From a virus: a DNA stretch of 64,000 nt. Shown here one piece after another: positions 42,393 to 50,391 of this stretch. The stretch spans positions 51,310-115,309 of the IMG/VR virus record IMGVR_UViG_3300027801_000011. One strand, given 5' to 3'. The notes beneath the pieces are model-generated. The model was not told the origin of the DNA. It was given only the letters and a program-made list of their open reading frames with translations, and made no database searches. Position 1 is the first letter of the stretch; every line of letters begins with the position of its first letter. The position numbers and the translations under genes were made by a program.

Positions 42393-42866
42393 ATGAAAGT
42401 TATTGAATCTACATTCGAGGAAGTGTTTCCTGTCTGGCGTGACAGACTGTGGCCCAATAGGATTAGTGCAATTGAACCTATGAGTAGTCTGTGCTGGAGG
42501 CAACCAAAAGATATAATAAAGGACAGTTCGATATTCGATAAGTATGTCCCCAGTTTCTTTGCTTTGAAGATAGATGATGAAATTGTTGGAGTGAATAGTG
42601 GATTTAAAACAAGTGAGAAAGTTTATCGTTCTAGAGGATTGTGGGTAAGTGAACAACATAGAGGTAGGGGATTTGGCCAACTTCTTTTGTTACAAGCAAT
42701 AGTTCAAGGTAAAAGCGAAGACTGTCATTGGATATGGAGTATGCCACGAAAAACCGCTTTGGGGTCTTACGAGAAGGTAGGATTCAAAAAAAGAGGTAAG
42801 TGGATAGACCAAAAGGTAGAATTTGGGCCCAATTGTCTGGCTACCCGCCAGATAATATATAAATAG
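42393..42866 (+). CDS. GNAT-family N-acetyltransferase
   Basis: A 157-residue protein with the GNAT acetyl-CoA-binding motif A: LWVSEQHRGRGFGQLLLLQA (Q/RxxGxG at 88-95). This is followed by IWSMPRKTALGSYEKVGFKK, which is motif B with the conserved YEKxGF. It transfers an acetyl or acyl group to an amine, on a sugar, peptide or small molecule. The start at 42393 is set by the divergent neighbour and by a standard GNAT N-terminus; a longer frame exists upstream. The last codons (TAT AAA TAG) overlap the late promoter of gp13. Confidence 0.85.
   Translation: MKVIESTFEEVFPVWRDRLWPNRISAIEPMSSLCWRQPKDIIKDSSIFDKYVPSFFALKIDDEIVGVNSGFKTSEKVYRSRGLWVSEQHRGRGFGQLLLLQAIVQGKSEDCHWIWSMPRKTALGSYEKVGFKKRGKWIDQKVEFGPNCLATRQIIYK
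42858..42865 (+). promoter_or_regulatory. T4-type late promoter for the neck operon
   Basis: A perfect TATAAATA overlaps the GNAT stop codon; GACAGGAG follows before the gp13 ATG at 42884. Confidence 0.85.
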
Positions 42867-42883
42867 AGGACAGGAGATAGTAT

Positions 42884-43702
42884 ATGGCCATTCCAACAAG
42901 TAAGACTACTTTCAAAGAATACTGCTTACGCTCATTGGGTGATGGTGTTATTGATATTAACATATCAGATGCCCAAGCGGATGATCGAATTGATGAAGCG
43001 ATTCAGTATTTCTCTCAATATCACTATGAGGGAATTGAAAGGATGTACTTAAAACATCTTATCACACAAGCAGATGTAACTAGAGCTACATCTAACACAG
43101 CATCAACTGGAACCGATCCAGCAGATGACACTATTACTGCGAGTTGGTTAGAAGGTGGAAACTATATTCCTCTGCCAACTTCTGTCATTTCTGTCGTTCA
43201 AGTATTTCCTCTTACTGGTACTGGTACTGGGGCAAACATGTTTGATGCCCGTTATCAGTTACACCTAAACGAATTGTTTGATCTCTCATCTACATCTGTT
43301 ATTCAGTATGAGATGATGAAGAACAACCTAGATTTCCTAGAACACATTCTCATTGGTGAAGCACCTATCAGATTTAACCAACATCAAAATCGTTTATATA
43401 TTGATGCCGATTGGTCTACTGATTTTGTTGCTGGTCAAGACTACATTGTTATTGAGTGTTTCCGAAAACTAGACCCAGCAACATTTACAAATGTGTATGA
43501 TGATGTTCTACTGAAACGATATGCGACTGCTCTTATTAAGAAACAATGGGGTGCAAACCTATCTAAGTTTAGTGGCGTTGCAATGCTAGGTGGTGTTACC
43601 ATGAACGGTGAAACCATTTACTCCCAAGCGCTTGAGGAGATTACCAAGTTAGAGGAAACAATCTTCTTACACGAACCTCCAATACTTATGGCGGTAGGAT
43701 AA
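42884..43702 (+). CDS. gp13: neck protein gp13
   Basis: A 272-residue protein. The N-terminus TTFKEYCLRSLGDGVIDINI and then DDRIDEAIQYFSQYHYEGIE is typical of gp13 neck proteins, as is LLKRYATALIKKQWGANLSKF near residue 210-230. gp13 joins gp14 at the head-tail vertex after DNA packaging. It begins the conserved gp13-gp14-gp15-gp16 order, with gp14 3 nt downstream. Confidence 0.92.
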   Translation: MAIPTSKTTFKEYCLRSLGDGVIDINISDAQADDRIDEAIQYFSQYHYEGIERMYLKHLITQADVTRATSNTASTGTDPADDTITASWLEGGNYIPLPTSVISVVQVFPLTGTGTGANMFDARYQLHLNELFDLSSTSVIQYEMMKNNLDFLEHILIGEAPIRFNQHQNRLYIDADWSTDFVAGQDYIVIECFRKLDPATFTNVYDDVLLKRYATALIKKQWGANLSKFSGVAMLGGVTMNGETIYSQALEEITKLEETIFLHEPPILMAVG

Positions 43703-43705
43703 AAA

Positions 43706-44695
43706 ATGGCCGTAAATAAACACTTTCACACCAGTGGGCGGACTGCTGTTACGTCAGAACAGAATCTATATGCTAACCTTGTATCTGAAGCAATTCAAAT
43801 CCACGGGCATGATGTGTATTATCTAGATCGTACTCTTGTTGCAGAAGACACTGTGTTTGGTGAAGATTCTCTATCTAAGTTTCAAACACAGGTTCCTATA
43901 GAAATGTATATGGAAGACAATCAATCTGGATTTGCTGGCCAGCAAGAATTGATGAGCCAATTTGGTTTACAGAATTTGAGTGAGGCAACCTTTGTCGTAA
44001 GTAAGAATCGTTTTCAAGATAAGACTAAACAGATTACAATAGAGAGTGGAACAGACACTTCTTCATCTGGAGCAATTGAGATGGAGAGTGGAACGCTAAC
44101 AACGCTAGACGGCGGGTTTCTTATTTCAGAGGCAGATGTTTCTGATTCCGACAGACCCCTAGAAGGCGATGCAATCTACCACCCTATCTTAAAGAAATTA
44201 TTTGAGATCAACTTTGTGGATCATGACGATCCTTTCAATCAATTAGACAACAACCCTGTATATAAAATGCGTTGTCGTTTATATGAATACAGTTCAGAAG
44301 CACTGGATACTGGTATATCTGCAATTGATGCTATCGAAGATGCCTTGTCTACTGACACCCTTGGTTATCAAATTTCATTAGAACAAACTACTGCTCAGAA
44401 TGAACCATTCAGATTAGAATTATTTGCTGATAATGGTTTGATTGCAGATGAGGATGGCGATAATATTATAGGTGAGGATGACTCAACTTCAGTTGGTGAG
44501 AGTATTCTTATGGAACACAATATCGATACTGGTCATGGAGGCTGGTTAATTTCAGAGGACTATATAATAGGAACAGGTGGTGTAAACACTAATAGTGTAG
44601 ATAAGTCTGCACAAAATGAATTATTTGACGAATTGGATGATACGATCTTAGACTTCTCTGAGAAAAATCCATTCGGTGATGCTGGGAGTAGTTAA
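43706..44695 (+). CDS. gp14: neck protein gp14
   Basis: A 329-residue protein. AVNKHFHTSGRTAVTSEQNL and IHGHDVYYLDRTL are gp14 hallmarks, with FEINFVDHDDPFNQLDNNPV in the centre. Two acidic segments rich in LLxEDGD-type motifs (about 120-150 and 235-285) resemble the LEDG repeats of the giant baseplate protein. gp14 forms the collar with gp13. It is followed by gp15 after 2 nt. Confidence 0.92.
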   Translation: MAVNKHFHTSGRTAVTSEQNLYANLVSEAIQIHGHDVYYLDRTLVAEDTVFGEDSLSKFQTQVPIEMYMEDNQSGFAGQQELMSQFGLQNLSEATFVVSKNRFQDKTKQITIESGTDTSSSGAIEMESGTLTTLDGGFLISEADVSDSDRPLEGDAIYHPILKKLFEINFVDHDDPFNQLDNNPVYKMRCRLYEYSSEALDTGISAIDAIEDALSTDTLGYQISLEQTTAQNEPFRLELFADNGLIADEDGDNIIGEDDSTSVGESILMEHNIDTGHGGWLISEDYIIGTGGVNTNSVDKSAQNELFDELDDTILDFSEKNPFGDAGSS

Positions 44696-44697
44696 TT

Positions 44698-45498
44698 ATG
44701 TTAGGACAACAATTTTATCACGAAACAATTCGAAAAGTGGTTATCGCTTTTGGAAGCATGTTTAACGATATACATTTAGTACGAAAAGACAACGAAGGAA
44801 ACATTGCACAGTCAATGAAGGTTCCCTTGGCTTATGGCCCAAGACAAAAGTTTCTGGTTAGGTTGCGAGAAGACGCAGACCTTACGAAACAAGTTGCTGT
44901 TACGTTGCCTCGTATTGGTTTTGAGATTAAGGGTCTGACTTATGATCCTGCTCGTAAACTAAACCGTGTACAACAGTTTAAGAAAGTTAAGAGTGGCGCT
45001 TCTAAGCAACTAGACACACAGTATATGCCTGTGCCTTATAATATTGAATTTGATTTATATATCATGGCAAAGCAATCTGATGATGCTCTACAAATTGTAG
45101 AACAGATTTTACCTTACTTTCAACCAGACTATACGGTAACTATTAATGACAATACTGATATGGGAATCAAACGAGATGTGCCCGTAGTGTTGGGTGGTAT
45201 TACGTATGAAGATACTTATCAAGGCGAGTTTGAGAGTAGACAGACTTTAATCTACTCTTTGCAAATGACTGCTAAGTTCTATCTCTACGGGCCAGTCACT
45301 TCCACTAAGGTTATCAAAACTGTTCAGGCAGATTCATTCGCTGACATGCCAGATAAGACACCTACTAGGGAACAAAGATATACGGTTAGTCCAAAACCCG
45401 CTACTGCTAATGCAGAAGATGATTTTGGTTTTAACGAATCTAGTTCATTCTTCCAAGATGCGAAGTCCTATGATCCAGAAAGTGGAACCGACAAGTAA
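44698..45498 (+). CDS. gp15: tail completion/sheath terminator gp15
   Basis: A 266-residue protein, near T4 gp15 (272). FYHETIRKVVIAFGSMFNDI, then VPLAYGPRQKFLVRLREDAD and LPRIGFEIKGLTYDPARKLN are strongly diagnostic. gp15 caps the tail and locks the last sheath ring, creating the site for head joining. The last base overlaps the gp16 ATG. Confidence 0.94.
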   Translation: MLGQQFYHETIRKVVIAFGSMFNDIHLVRKDNEGNIAQSMKVPLAYGPRQKFLVRLREDADLTKQVAVTLPRIGFEIKGLTYDPARKLNRVQQFKKVKSGASKQLDTQYMPVPYNIEFDLYIMAKQSDDALQIVEQILPYFQPDYTVTINDNTDMGIKRDVPVVLGGITYEDTYQGEFESRQTLIYSLQMTAKFYLYGPVTSTKVIKTVQADSFADMPDKTPTREQRYTVSPKPATANAEDDFGFNESSSFFQDAKSYDPESGTDK

Positions 45499-45908
45499 TG
45501 TCTTCTGATCCGATAGGTGAAGCTCTTGGTGTAGTCGAAGAGATTACTAAAGAAGTTGAGGTAATCGGCCCAACTTCTAGATATCCAGCGGAGCTTACAG
45601 ATGGAAATGATGATGACATCGAAGCAGATTATGTTCATCAAAGAAAGATGTTTTATGCTTTGGTCGAGAAAGGGAGTGCCGCAATTGATGGAATACTCAT
45701 GCTTGCTAAAGAAGGCGAACACCCCAGAGCGTACGAAGTAGCGGGACAACTGATAAAGAATGTTGCAGAAGTAACAGAGAAATTAGGCGATCTTCAAGAG
45801 AAAATGAAGAAACTAAAAGAGGTTCCAGGCAATGCGCCGAAGAACGTCACAAATGCCCTATTTGTAGGGTCAACTGCTGAATTGCAGAAAATGTTAAAAG
45901 GAAAGTGA
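45498..45908 (+). CDS. gp16: small terminase subunit gp16
   Basis: A 136-residue protein with the two-helix core of gp16: DYVHQRKMFYALVEKGSAAI and HPRAYEVAGQLIKNVAEVTE, followed by LGDLQEKMKKLKE. The small subunit forms rings that recognise concatemeric DNA and regulate gp17. In T4, gp17 follows directly; here four genes are inserted between the two terminase genes. Confidence 0.88.
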   Translation: MSSDPIGEALGVVEEITKEVEVIGPTSRYPAELTDGNDDDIEADYVHQRKMFYALVEKGSAAIDGILMLAKEGEHPRAYEVAGQLIKNVAEVTEKLGDLQEKMKKLKEVPGNAPKNVTNALFVGSTAELQKMLKGK

Positions 45909-45915
45909 AAATATT

Positions 45916-46167
45916 ATGAGTTTTACACAACCAAAATGGTTTGAAAAATTACCAAGAACAATTGCTAAAGCTGTTACTTGGAGAAGTTGGATGATGATTA
46001 CCAATAGTCTTATTGGGTGGATTGTCACAGGGGATTGGATGAAAGGTTTAGTAGTGGGTTTAATGGCTCTAGTCATTAACAGTATTTTGTATATATGTCA
46101 CGAAAGACTCTGGAATCGGTTTGATTGGAAGAAAGTTTCTTCTGATACAGACAAGATTGTATTATAA
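45916..46167 (+). CDS. DUF2061 membrane protein
   Basis: An 83-residue protein with two hydrophobic segments (about 23-40 and 45-62). TIAKAVTWRSWMMITNSLIG and then ALVINSILYICHERLWNRFDW match DUF2061, a family of small inner-membrane proteins with the YxxHERxW motif and unknown function. It is inserted between the terminase genes. The start is ATG 45916. The stop codon lies in the TATAAATA at 46163-46170. Effects on the host membrane are possible but cannot be read from the sequence. Confidence 0.8.
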   Translation: MSFTQPKWFEKLPRTIAKAVTWRSWMMITNSLIGWIVTGDWMKGLVVGLMALVINSILYICHERLWNRFDWKKVSSDTDKIVL

Positions 46168-46170
46168 ATA
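46163..46170 (+). promoter_or_regulatory. T4-type late promoter for the DctP-like gene
   Basis: A perfect TATAAATA contains the preceding stop codon (46165-46167); AAAGGGAG precedes the ATG at 46194. Confidence 0.8.
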
Positions 46171-46193
46171 GATACAGATAAAGGGAGACTATT

Positions 46194-47138
46194 ATGAAAA
46201 CCATTCGTTGGGTGCTAGCACACGAACCTATTGAATTATTTCTTAGGGCTGCAAAACATTTTAAAGCAACTATGGAAGAGAAGATGCCGGGCGCTATTAA
46301 CTTGGAAATCTTAACTCTATCAGAATATGCCGAGAAGTACAAGCCTGGCGAGAAGATCACAAAACACGATCTTCTTCAATTGATGGAGGACGGTGAGATA
46401 GAAATGTCTCAGATGTATACTTCTACTCTTGGACGTACTCACGCAAAAGATATGTGGGCCCTAGATATGCCGTTCATCTTTAAAGATCACGATCACGCAA
46501 AAGAAGTGCTTGAGGGTGATATCGGCAAGTCTCTCCTTGCTGGTCTTAATAAGAACAGTAATGTTCAAGGCCTTGCGTTTACCTACTCTGGTGGATTTCG
46601 AATGATCCCTGCTAACGTAGAACTACACAAGATTGAAGACTTTGAAGGTCAGAAGTTGCGTTGCAACAAATCTCCTATCGCAGAAGAAACTCTTAGTGCT
46701 GTTGGTGCTGTCCCTGTTCCTATGGAACTTGAGCAGATCAACGAAGGTGTACAGGGTGATATCATTGTTGGTGGTGAGTCTACTTATCCCCGTTTCTATG
46801 GTTTGAAACAGAATGAGTTCATGGACACAATCAACGATGCAGAACATTCATTGTTCCTTACTACAATTCTTGTTGCTAAGGATTTCTGGAACACTCTTGA
46901 TCTTGAGCTGCAAACCGAAATTGAAGATGCATCTTTTGATGCAGCTAGGGCAGAACGTGTCTGGTCTGTAGAAGACATTGACATTGTTAAGTCCAAATGT
47001 GAGAAAGATACCATTAAGGTAGTCACCATGTCTGATAAGGAACGTCTGCGTTTCAAAGAGGCAACTGAGTATATGTATGAAAAATATGATGATATGTTTA
47101 CGCCAGGGCTACTTCAAAGTATCAAATATGATGCATGA
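46194..47138 (+). CDS. DctP-type TRAP substrate-binding protein without signal peptide
   Basis: A 314-residue protein covering the full DctP fold. IRWVLAHEPIELFLRAAKHF with EEKMPGAINLEIL forms the first lobe; MYTSTLGRTHAKDMWALDMP, then FEGQKLRCNKSPIAEETLSA with GAVPVPM holds the conserved Arg that binds substrate carboxylates; EHSLFLTTILVAKDFWNTLD follows. The mature-type sequence starts immediately after Met1, so there is no signal peptide and the protein should stay in the cytosol. True DctP proteins work in the periplasm with DctQM. With a strong late promoter it may be repurposed, for example as a virion or scavenging protein. It overlaps the next gene by 4 nt (ATGA). Confidence 0.85.
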   Translation: MKTIRWVLAHEPIELFLRAAKHFKATMEEKMPGAINLEILTLSEYAEKYKPGEKITKHDLLQLMEDGEIEMSQMYTSTLGRTHAKDMWALDMPFIFKDHDHAKEVLEGDIGKSLLAGLNKNSNVQGLAFTYSGGFRMIPANVELHKIEDFEGQKLRCNKSPIAEETLSAVGAVPVPMELEQINEGVQGDIIVGGESTYPRFYGLKQNEFMDTINDAEHSLFLTTILVAKDFWNTLDLELQTEIEDASFDAARAERVWSVEDIDIVKSKCEKDTIKVVTMSDKERLRFKEATEYMYEKYDDMFTPGLLQSIKYDA

Positions 47139-48325
47139 AAATAATTAATCACTGTTCTCTAACAAGAACATACGGAATACGTCCAGAACTAAAACTTTAT
47201 AATCCTTTAGATTTAGAGGATATTTCTGGCTATGAATCCACTCATATTGGGGAACTGTTCAACAACTTCATCTATGGTTTAGGTGTGTTGGTTGAAACAG
47301 ATGCCCCGTATGATAGACTTGGTAGAGACAACAATCTCAACGTAGATTTCGATCCTATCCCAAAAATCCCAAATAACTGGAATAGAGAATTCGGAGATAT
47401 ATGTGACCAGAGAGCTCAAGAGTTATGGGCCCTGGGAAAACCTATTCGATGTTGGTGGTCTGGTGGTATAGACAGCACCACAACTCTTACTGCTCTTATA
47501 CGAACTAAGAAACCAGAAGACACGCTTAGTATCTGGATGAGCAAACAATCTGTTGAAGAAAATCCTACCTACTACGAAAAAATAAAGAACTTGAATATAG
47601 AGTGGGCTACTAAGGAAACTCTACTAGCAAAGAAATCTCTGTGGAATGGTAAGGTGTTAAATGTCAACGGTGAGTGTGGTGATCCTATGTACGGAACATT
47701 CGTCATTGAAAAACACATAGAAGAACTAGATGATCACTGGCACACATTTCTAGACTTTGAAGATGTAAACTTCATATACAAAGACAGTCCCATGAGAGGA
47801 CGCTTCATGGATTATCTTGAGGAACATATCACTCATTGTCCATTTGAGATTAAAAATCCTTTTGATATCGCATGGTGGTTAGCGTTTACAACCAAGTGGC
47901 AGTGGATAGAACGCCGTTGGTTTGGATTCCTAGAAGACCCATCTGGATATAAAAATCTGGTTGCTTTCTTCAACGATCCAGAGTTTCAGATATGGAGTAT
48001 GACTAATCATCATCTGAAGCATAAGGGAACGTACAAAACATACAAGTGGCCTTCTAAAAAGTACATCTATGATTTTAATCCAGATTCAAATTACTTGATG
48101 AATAAGACAAAAGAAAAAAGTTTACCTAAGACTATGGGGAGCTTTAAAACCTTTCCTTTTAGAAACCAGAATAGAGTTGTATTTGATAACGGTGACTATT
48201 ATCCGTTTGGAGATGATGGAGAGATATTCCCTATCATGCCAACAGACGTACCAAAATGGGATTTATTTAATAAGCCAGTTTGGGATAGATACAAGACTAT
48301 GGAACCTATTCGCATAAATAGTTAA
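47135..48325 (+). CDS. PP-loop ATP-pyrophosphatase (asparagine-synthase-like) C
   Basis: A 396-residue, more diverged relative of the two island PP-loop proteins. IRCWWSGGIDSTTTLTAL has SGGIDST at 109-115. The GNEADRLFG segment of the other copies is replaced here by VNGECGDPMYGTFV (about 175-188), so the second active-site segment differs. The C-terminal end retains VVFDNGDYYPFGDDGE, comparable to the VMDDGTVVNR of the other copies. No glutaminase domain is seen. It overlaps the DctP-like gene, so the two are co-translated. It probably adenylates a carboxylate; the acceptor is unknown. Confidence 0.78.
   Translation: MKIINHCSLTRTYGIRPELKLYNPLDLEDISGYESTHIGELFNNFIYGLGVLVETDAPYDRLGRDNNLNVDFDPIPKIPNNWNREFGDICDQRAQELWALGKPIRCWWSGGIDSTTTLTALIRTKKPEDTLSIWMSKQSVEENPTYYEKIKNLNIEWATKETLLAKKSLWNGKVLNVNGECGDPMYGTFVIEKHIEELDDHWHTFLDFEDVNFIYKDSPMRGRFMDYLEEHITHCPFEIKNPFDIAWWLAFTTKWQWIERRWFGFLEDPSGYKNLVAFFNDPEFQIWSMTNHHLKHKGTYKTYKWPSKKYIYDFNPDSNYLMNKTKEKSLPKTMGSFKTFPFRNQNRVVFDNGDYYPFGDDGEIFPIMPTDVPKWDLFNKPVWDRYKTMEPIRINS
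48313..48320 (+). promoter_or_regulatory. late promoter CATAAATA
   Basis: CATAAATA lies in the last codons of the PP-loop gene; AATAGGAGAAGAGAG precedes the ATG at 48341. Confidence 0.7.
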
Positions 48326-48340
48326 AATAGGAGAAGAGAG

Positions 48341-48751
48341 ATGCACGAATATGCTTGTAAAGTTGTACACATTGTAGACGGAGACACCGTAGATGTGGAC
48401 ATTGATTTGGGCTTTGGAATTTGGATGAAGAAAGAACGTATTCGATTGTTCGGCATTGATACTCCAGAATCTAGGACTAGAGATTTAGAAGAAAAGAAAT
48501 ATGGGTATGCTGCGAAAGATTACTTAACTGGCATGCTCGATGATGAGTTGATTATGTTGAAAACTCATAAGGATAAAGCTGGAAAGTACGGCCGCATCCT
48601 TGGTGAGTTGTGGCGTACTACTGACTTTGCAGACCAATCCATTAACGAATACATGATTGAGAAACATCATGCAGTACGGTATATGGGACAATCAAAAGAT
48701 GATATTGCTGAAGAGCATATTAAAAACAGAGAGTTTATAACGATAAAATGA
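48341..48751 (+). CDS. staphylococcal-nuclease-like protein
   Basis: A 136-residue protein with an SNase/thermonuclease OB-fold. VVHIVDGDTVDVDIDLGFGI, RIRLFGIDTPESR and AGKYGRILGEL contain the conserved residues: Asp in DGDT, Arg35, Asp40, Glu43 and Arg85. All catalytic positions are intact. There is no signal peptide, so it is cytosolic or virion-borne. A role in host DNA/RNA degradation or packaging-linked trimming fits its place just before gp17. It overlaps gp17 by 4 nt. Confidence 0.88.
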   Translation: MHEYACKVVHIVDGDTVDVDIDLGFGIWMKKERIRLFGIDTPESRTRDLEEKKYGYAAKDYLTGMLDDELIMLKTHKDKAGKYGRILGELWRTTDFADQSINEYMIEKHHAVRYMGQSKDDIAEEHIKNREFITIK

Positions 48752-50391
48752 ATGACACCGTATATCTTGGTAATCCAAATCTCAAGAGGGCTAATGTCAC
48801 TCAAGAGTGGACTAAGGAAGAATTAGAACAATACGCTTTGTGTATGGAAGACCCAGCGTATTTTATTATGAATTACATTAAGATTGTATCTCTTGATGAA
48901 GGTCTAGTGCCTTTCAAGATGTACGACTTTCAGAAGGATATGGTAGGTACTTTTCATAGTAATCGTTTTACTATCTGTAAATTACCTCGGCAATCTGGTA
49001 AGTCCACAACCATTATTGCTTATCTCCTTCATTATGTTTTGTTTAATGATTCTGTGAATGTTGCTATACTTGCGAACAAGGCGGCTGTTGCCCGTGATTT
49101 ACTATCACGATTACAACTCGCTTACGAACATTTACCCAAGTGGTTACAACAAGGAGTAATGTCATGGAACAAAGGAAGTCTAGAGCTTGAGAATGGTTCT
49201 AAGATTTTGGCGTCTTCTACTTCTGCTAGTGCGGTGCGTGGCGGGTCTTATAATATTATTTTCCTTGATGAGTTTGCTTACGTTCCCGCTAATGTGGCTG
49301 AACAATTCTTCAGCTCCGTCTATCCCACCATCTCCTCTGGTAAAACCTCAAAGGTGATGATCGTTTCCACCCCACATGGAATGAATATGTTTTATAAAAT
49401 GTGGACGGATGCAGAAGAAGGCCGCAACAGTTATGTACCGATAGAGGTTCATTGGAGCGAAGTGCCAGGGCGTGATGAAGCATGGAAAAAAGAAACTATC
49501 AAGAATACCTCAGAGTCACAGTTTAATACTGAGTTTGAGTGTGAATTCCTTGGTTCTATTGATACGCTTATATCCTCTAGAAAGTTGAAGACCCTTGCAT
49601 ATGTACAACCCGCTCAATCTAATGCTGGGTTCGATGTGTACGAAAAACCTATTGAAGATCACACGTATATGTTAACAGCAGACGTTTCACGTGGCACATC
49701 TCTAGATTACTCAGCTTTTGTTATGTTTGATATAACTGAGGTTCCATTTAAAATTGTTGCAAAGTACAGAGATAACGAAATAAAACCCCTTCTATTCCCA
49801 GCGAAGATATACGATGCTGCTAGGGCATACAACACAGCATACGTTTTGATTGAAGTAAATGACATTGGAGAACAGGTTGCAAACACTATGCAGTTTGACT
49901 TGGAGTATGACAACCTTGTTATGGCTAGTATGCGTGGGCGAGCGGGACAGGTACTTGGAGGTGGCTTCTCTGGTGGTAAAGCACAATTAGGGGTAAGAAC
50001 CACAAAGGCGACAAAAAAGGTTGGTTGTTCTAATCTTAAACAGTTAGTCGAAGATGACAAGCTCATAGTTCAAGATTTAGAAATAATTAGTGAACTGTCT
50101 ACGTTTATTGTGAAGGGATCATCTCACGAAGCAGATGACGGGTGTACAGATGATCTAGTTGCCTGTCTGTTCATATTTGCATGGGCCGCCGATCAACAAT
50201 ACTTCAAAGAATTAACTGATCAAGATATTCGAAGGACTATGATGCGAGAACAACAAGACGCACTAGAACAGGACATGGCTCCATTTGGATTTGTAATTAA
50301 TGGTCTAGAAGAAGATAATGTAGGTACAATGGTAGATGAGTATGGTACTAAATGGAATCCTATAGTACGAGATTACGGGACTGATTGGTAA
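48748..50391 (+). CDS. gp17: large terminase subunit gp17
   Basis: A 547-residue protein. Walker A CKLPRQSGKSTT (RQSGKST 81-87), Walker B IIFLDEFAYV (LDE 173-175) and coupling motif VSTPHG (206-211) form the packaging ATPase. The C-terminal RNase H-like nuclease begins TADVSRGTSLDYSAFV (Asp312), with LIEVNDIGEQVANTM and TDDLVACLFIFAWA holding further acidic residues. It pumps DNA into the prohead and cuts concatemers. It is shorter than T4 gp17 (610). Its stop codon directly abuts the stop of the opposing TRAP permease gene (0 nt gap). Confidence 0.95.
   Translation: MNDTVYLGNPNLKRANVTQEWTKEELEQYALCMEDPAYFIMNYIKIVSLDEGLVPFKMYDFQKDMVGTFHSNRFTICKLPRQSGKSTTIIAYLLHYVLFNDSVNVAILANKAAVARDLLSRLQLAYEHLPKWLQQGVMSWNKGSLELENGSKILASSTSASAVRGGSYNIIFLDEFAYVPANVAEQFFSSVYPTISSGKTSKVMIVSTPHGMNMFYKMWTDAEEGRNSYVPIEVHWSEVPGRDEAWKKETIKNTSESQFNTEFECEFLGSIDTLISSRKLKTLAYVQPAQSNAGFDVYEKPIEDHTYMLTADVSRGTSLDYSAFVMFDITEVPFKIVAKYRDNEIKPLLFPAKIYDAARAYNTAYVLIEVNDIGEQVANTMQFDLEYDNLVMASMRGRAGQVLGGGFSGGKAQLGVRTTKATKKVGCSNLKQLVEDDKLIVQDLEIISELSTFIVKGSSHEADDGCTDDLVACLFIFAWAADQQYFKELTDQDIRRTMMREQQDALEQDMAPFGFVINGLEEDNVGTMVDEYGTKWNPIVRDYGTDW

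Noticed and set aside
42377-42457. upstream extension of the second sulfotransferase-like gene
   Set aside because: It would place 27 residues before the 5'-PSB loop and overlap the divergent GNAT gene; ATG 42376 fits the family.
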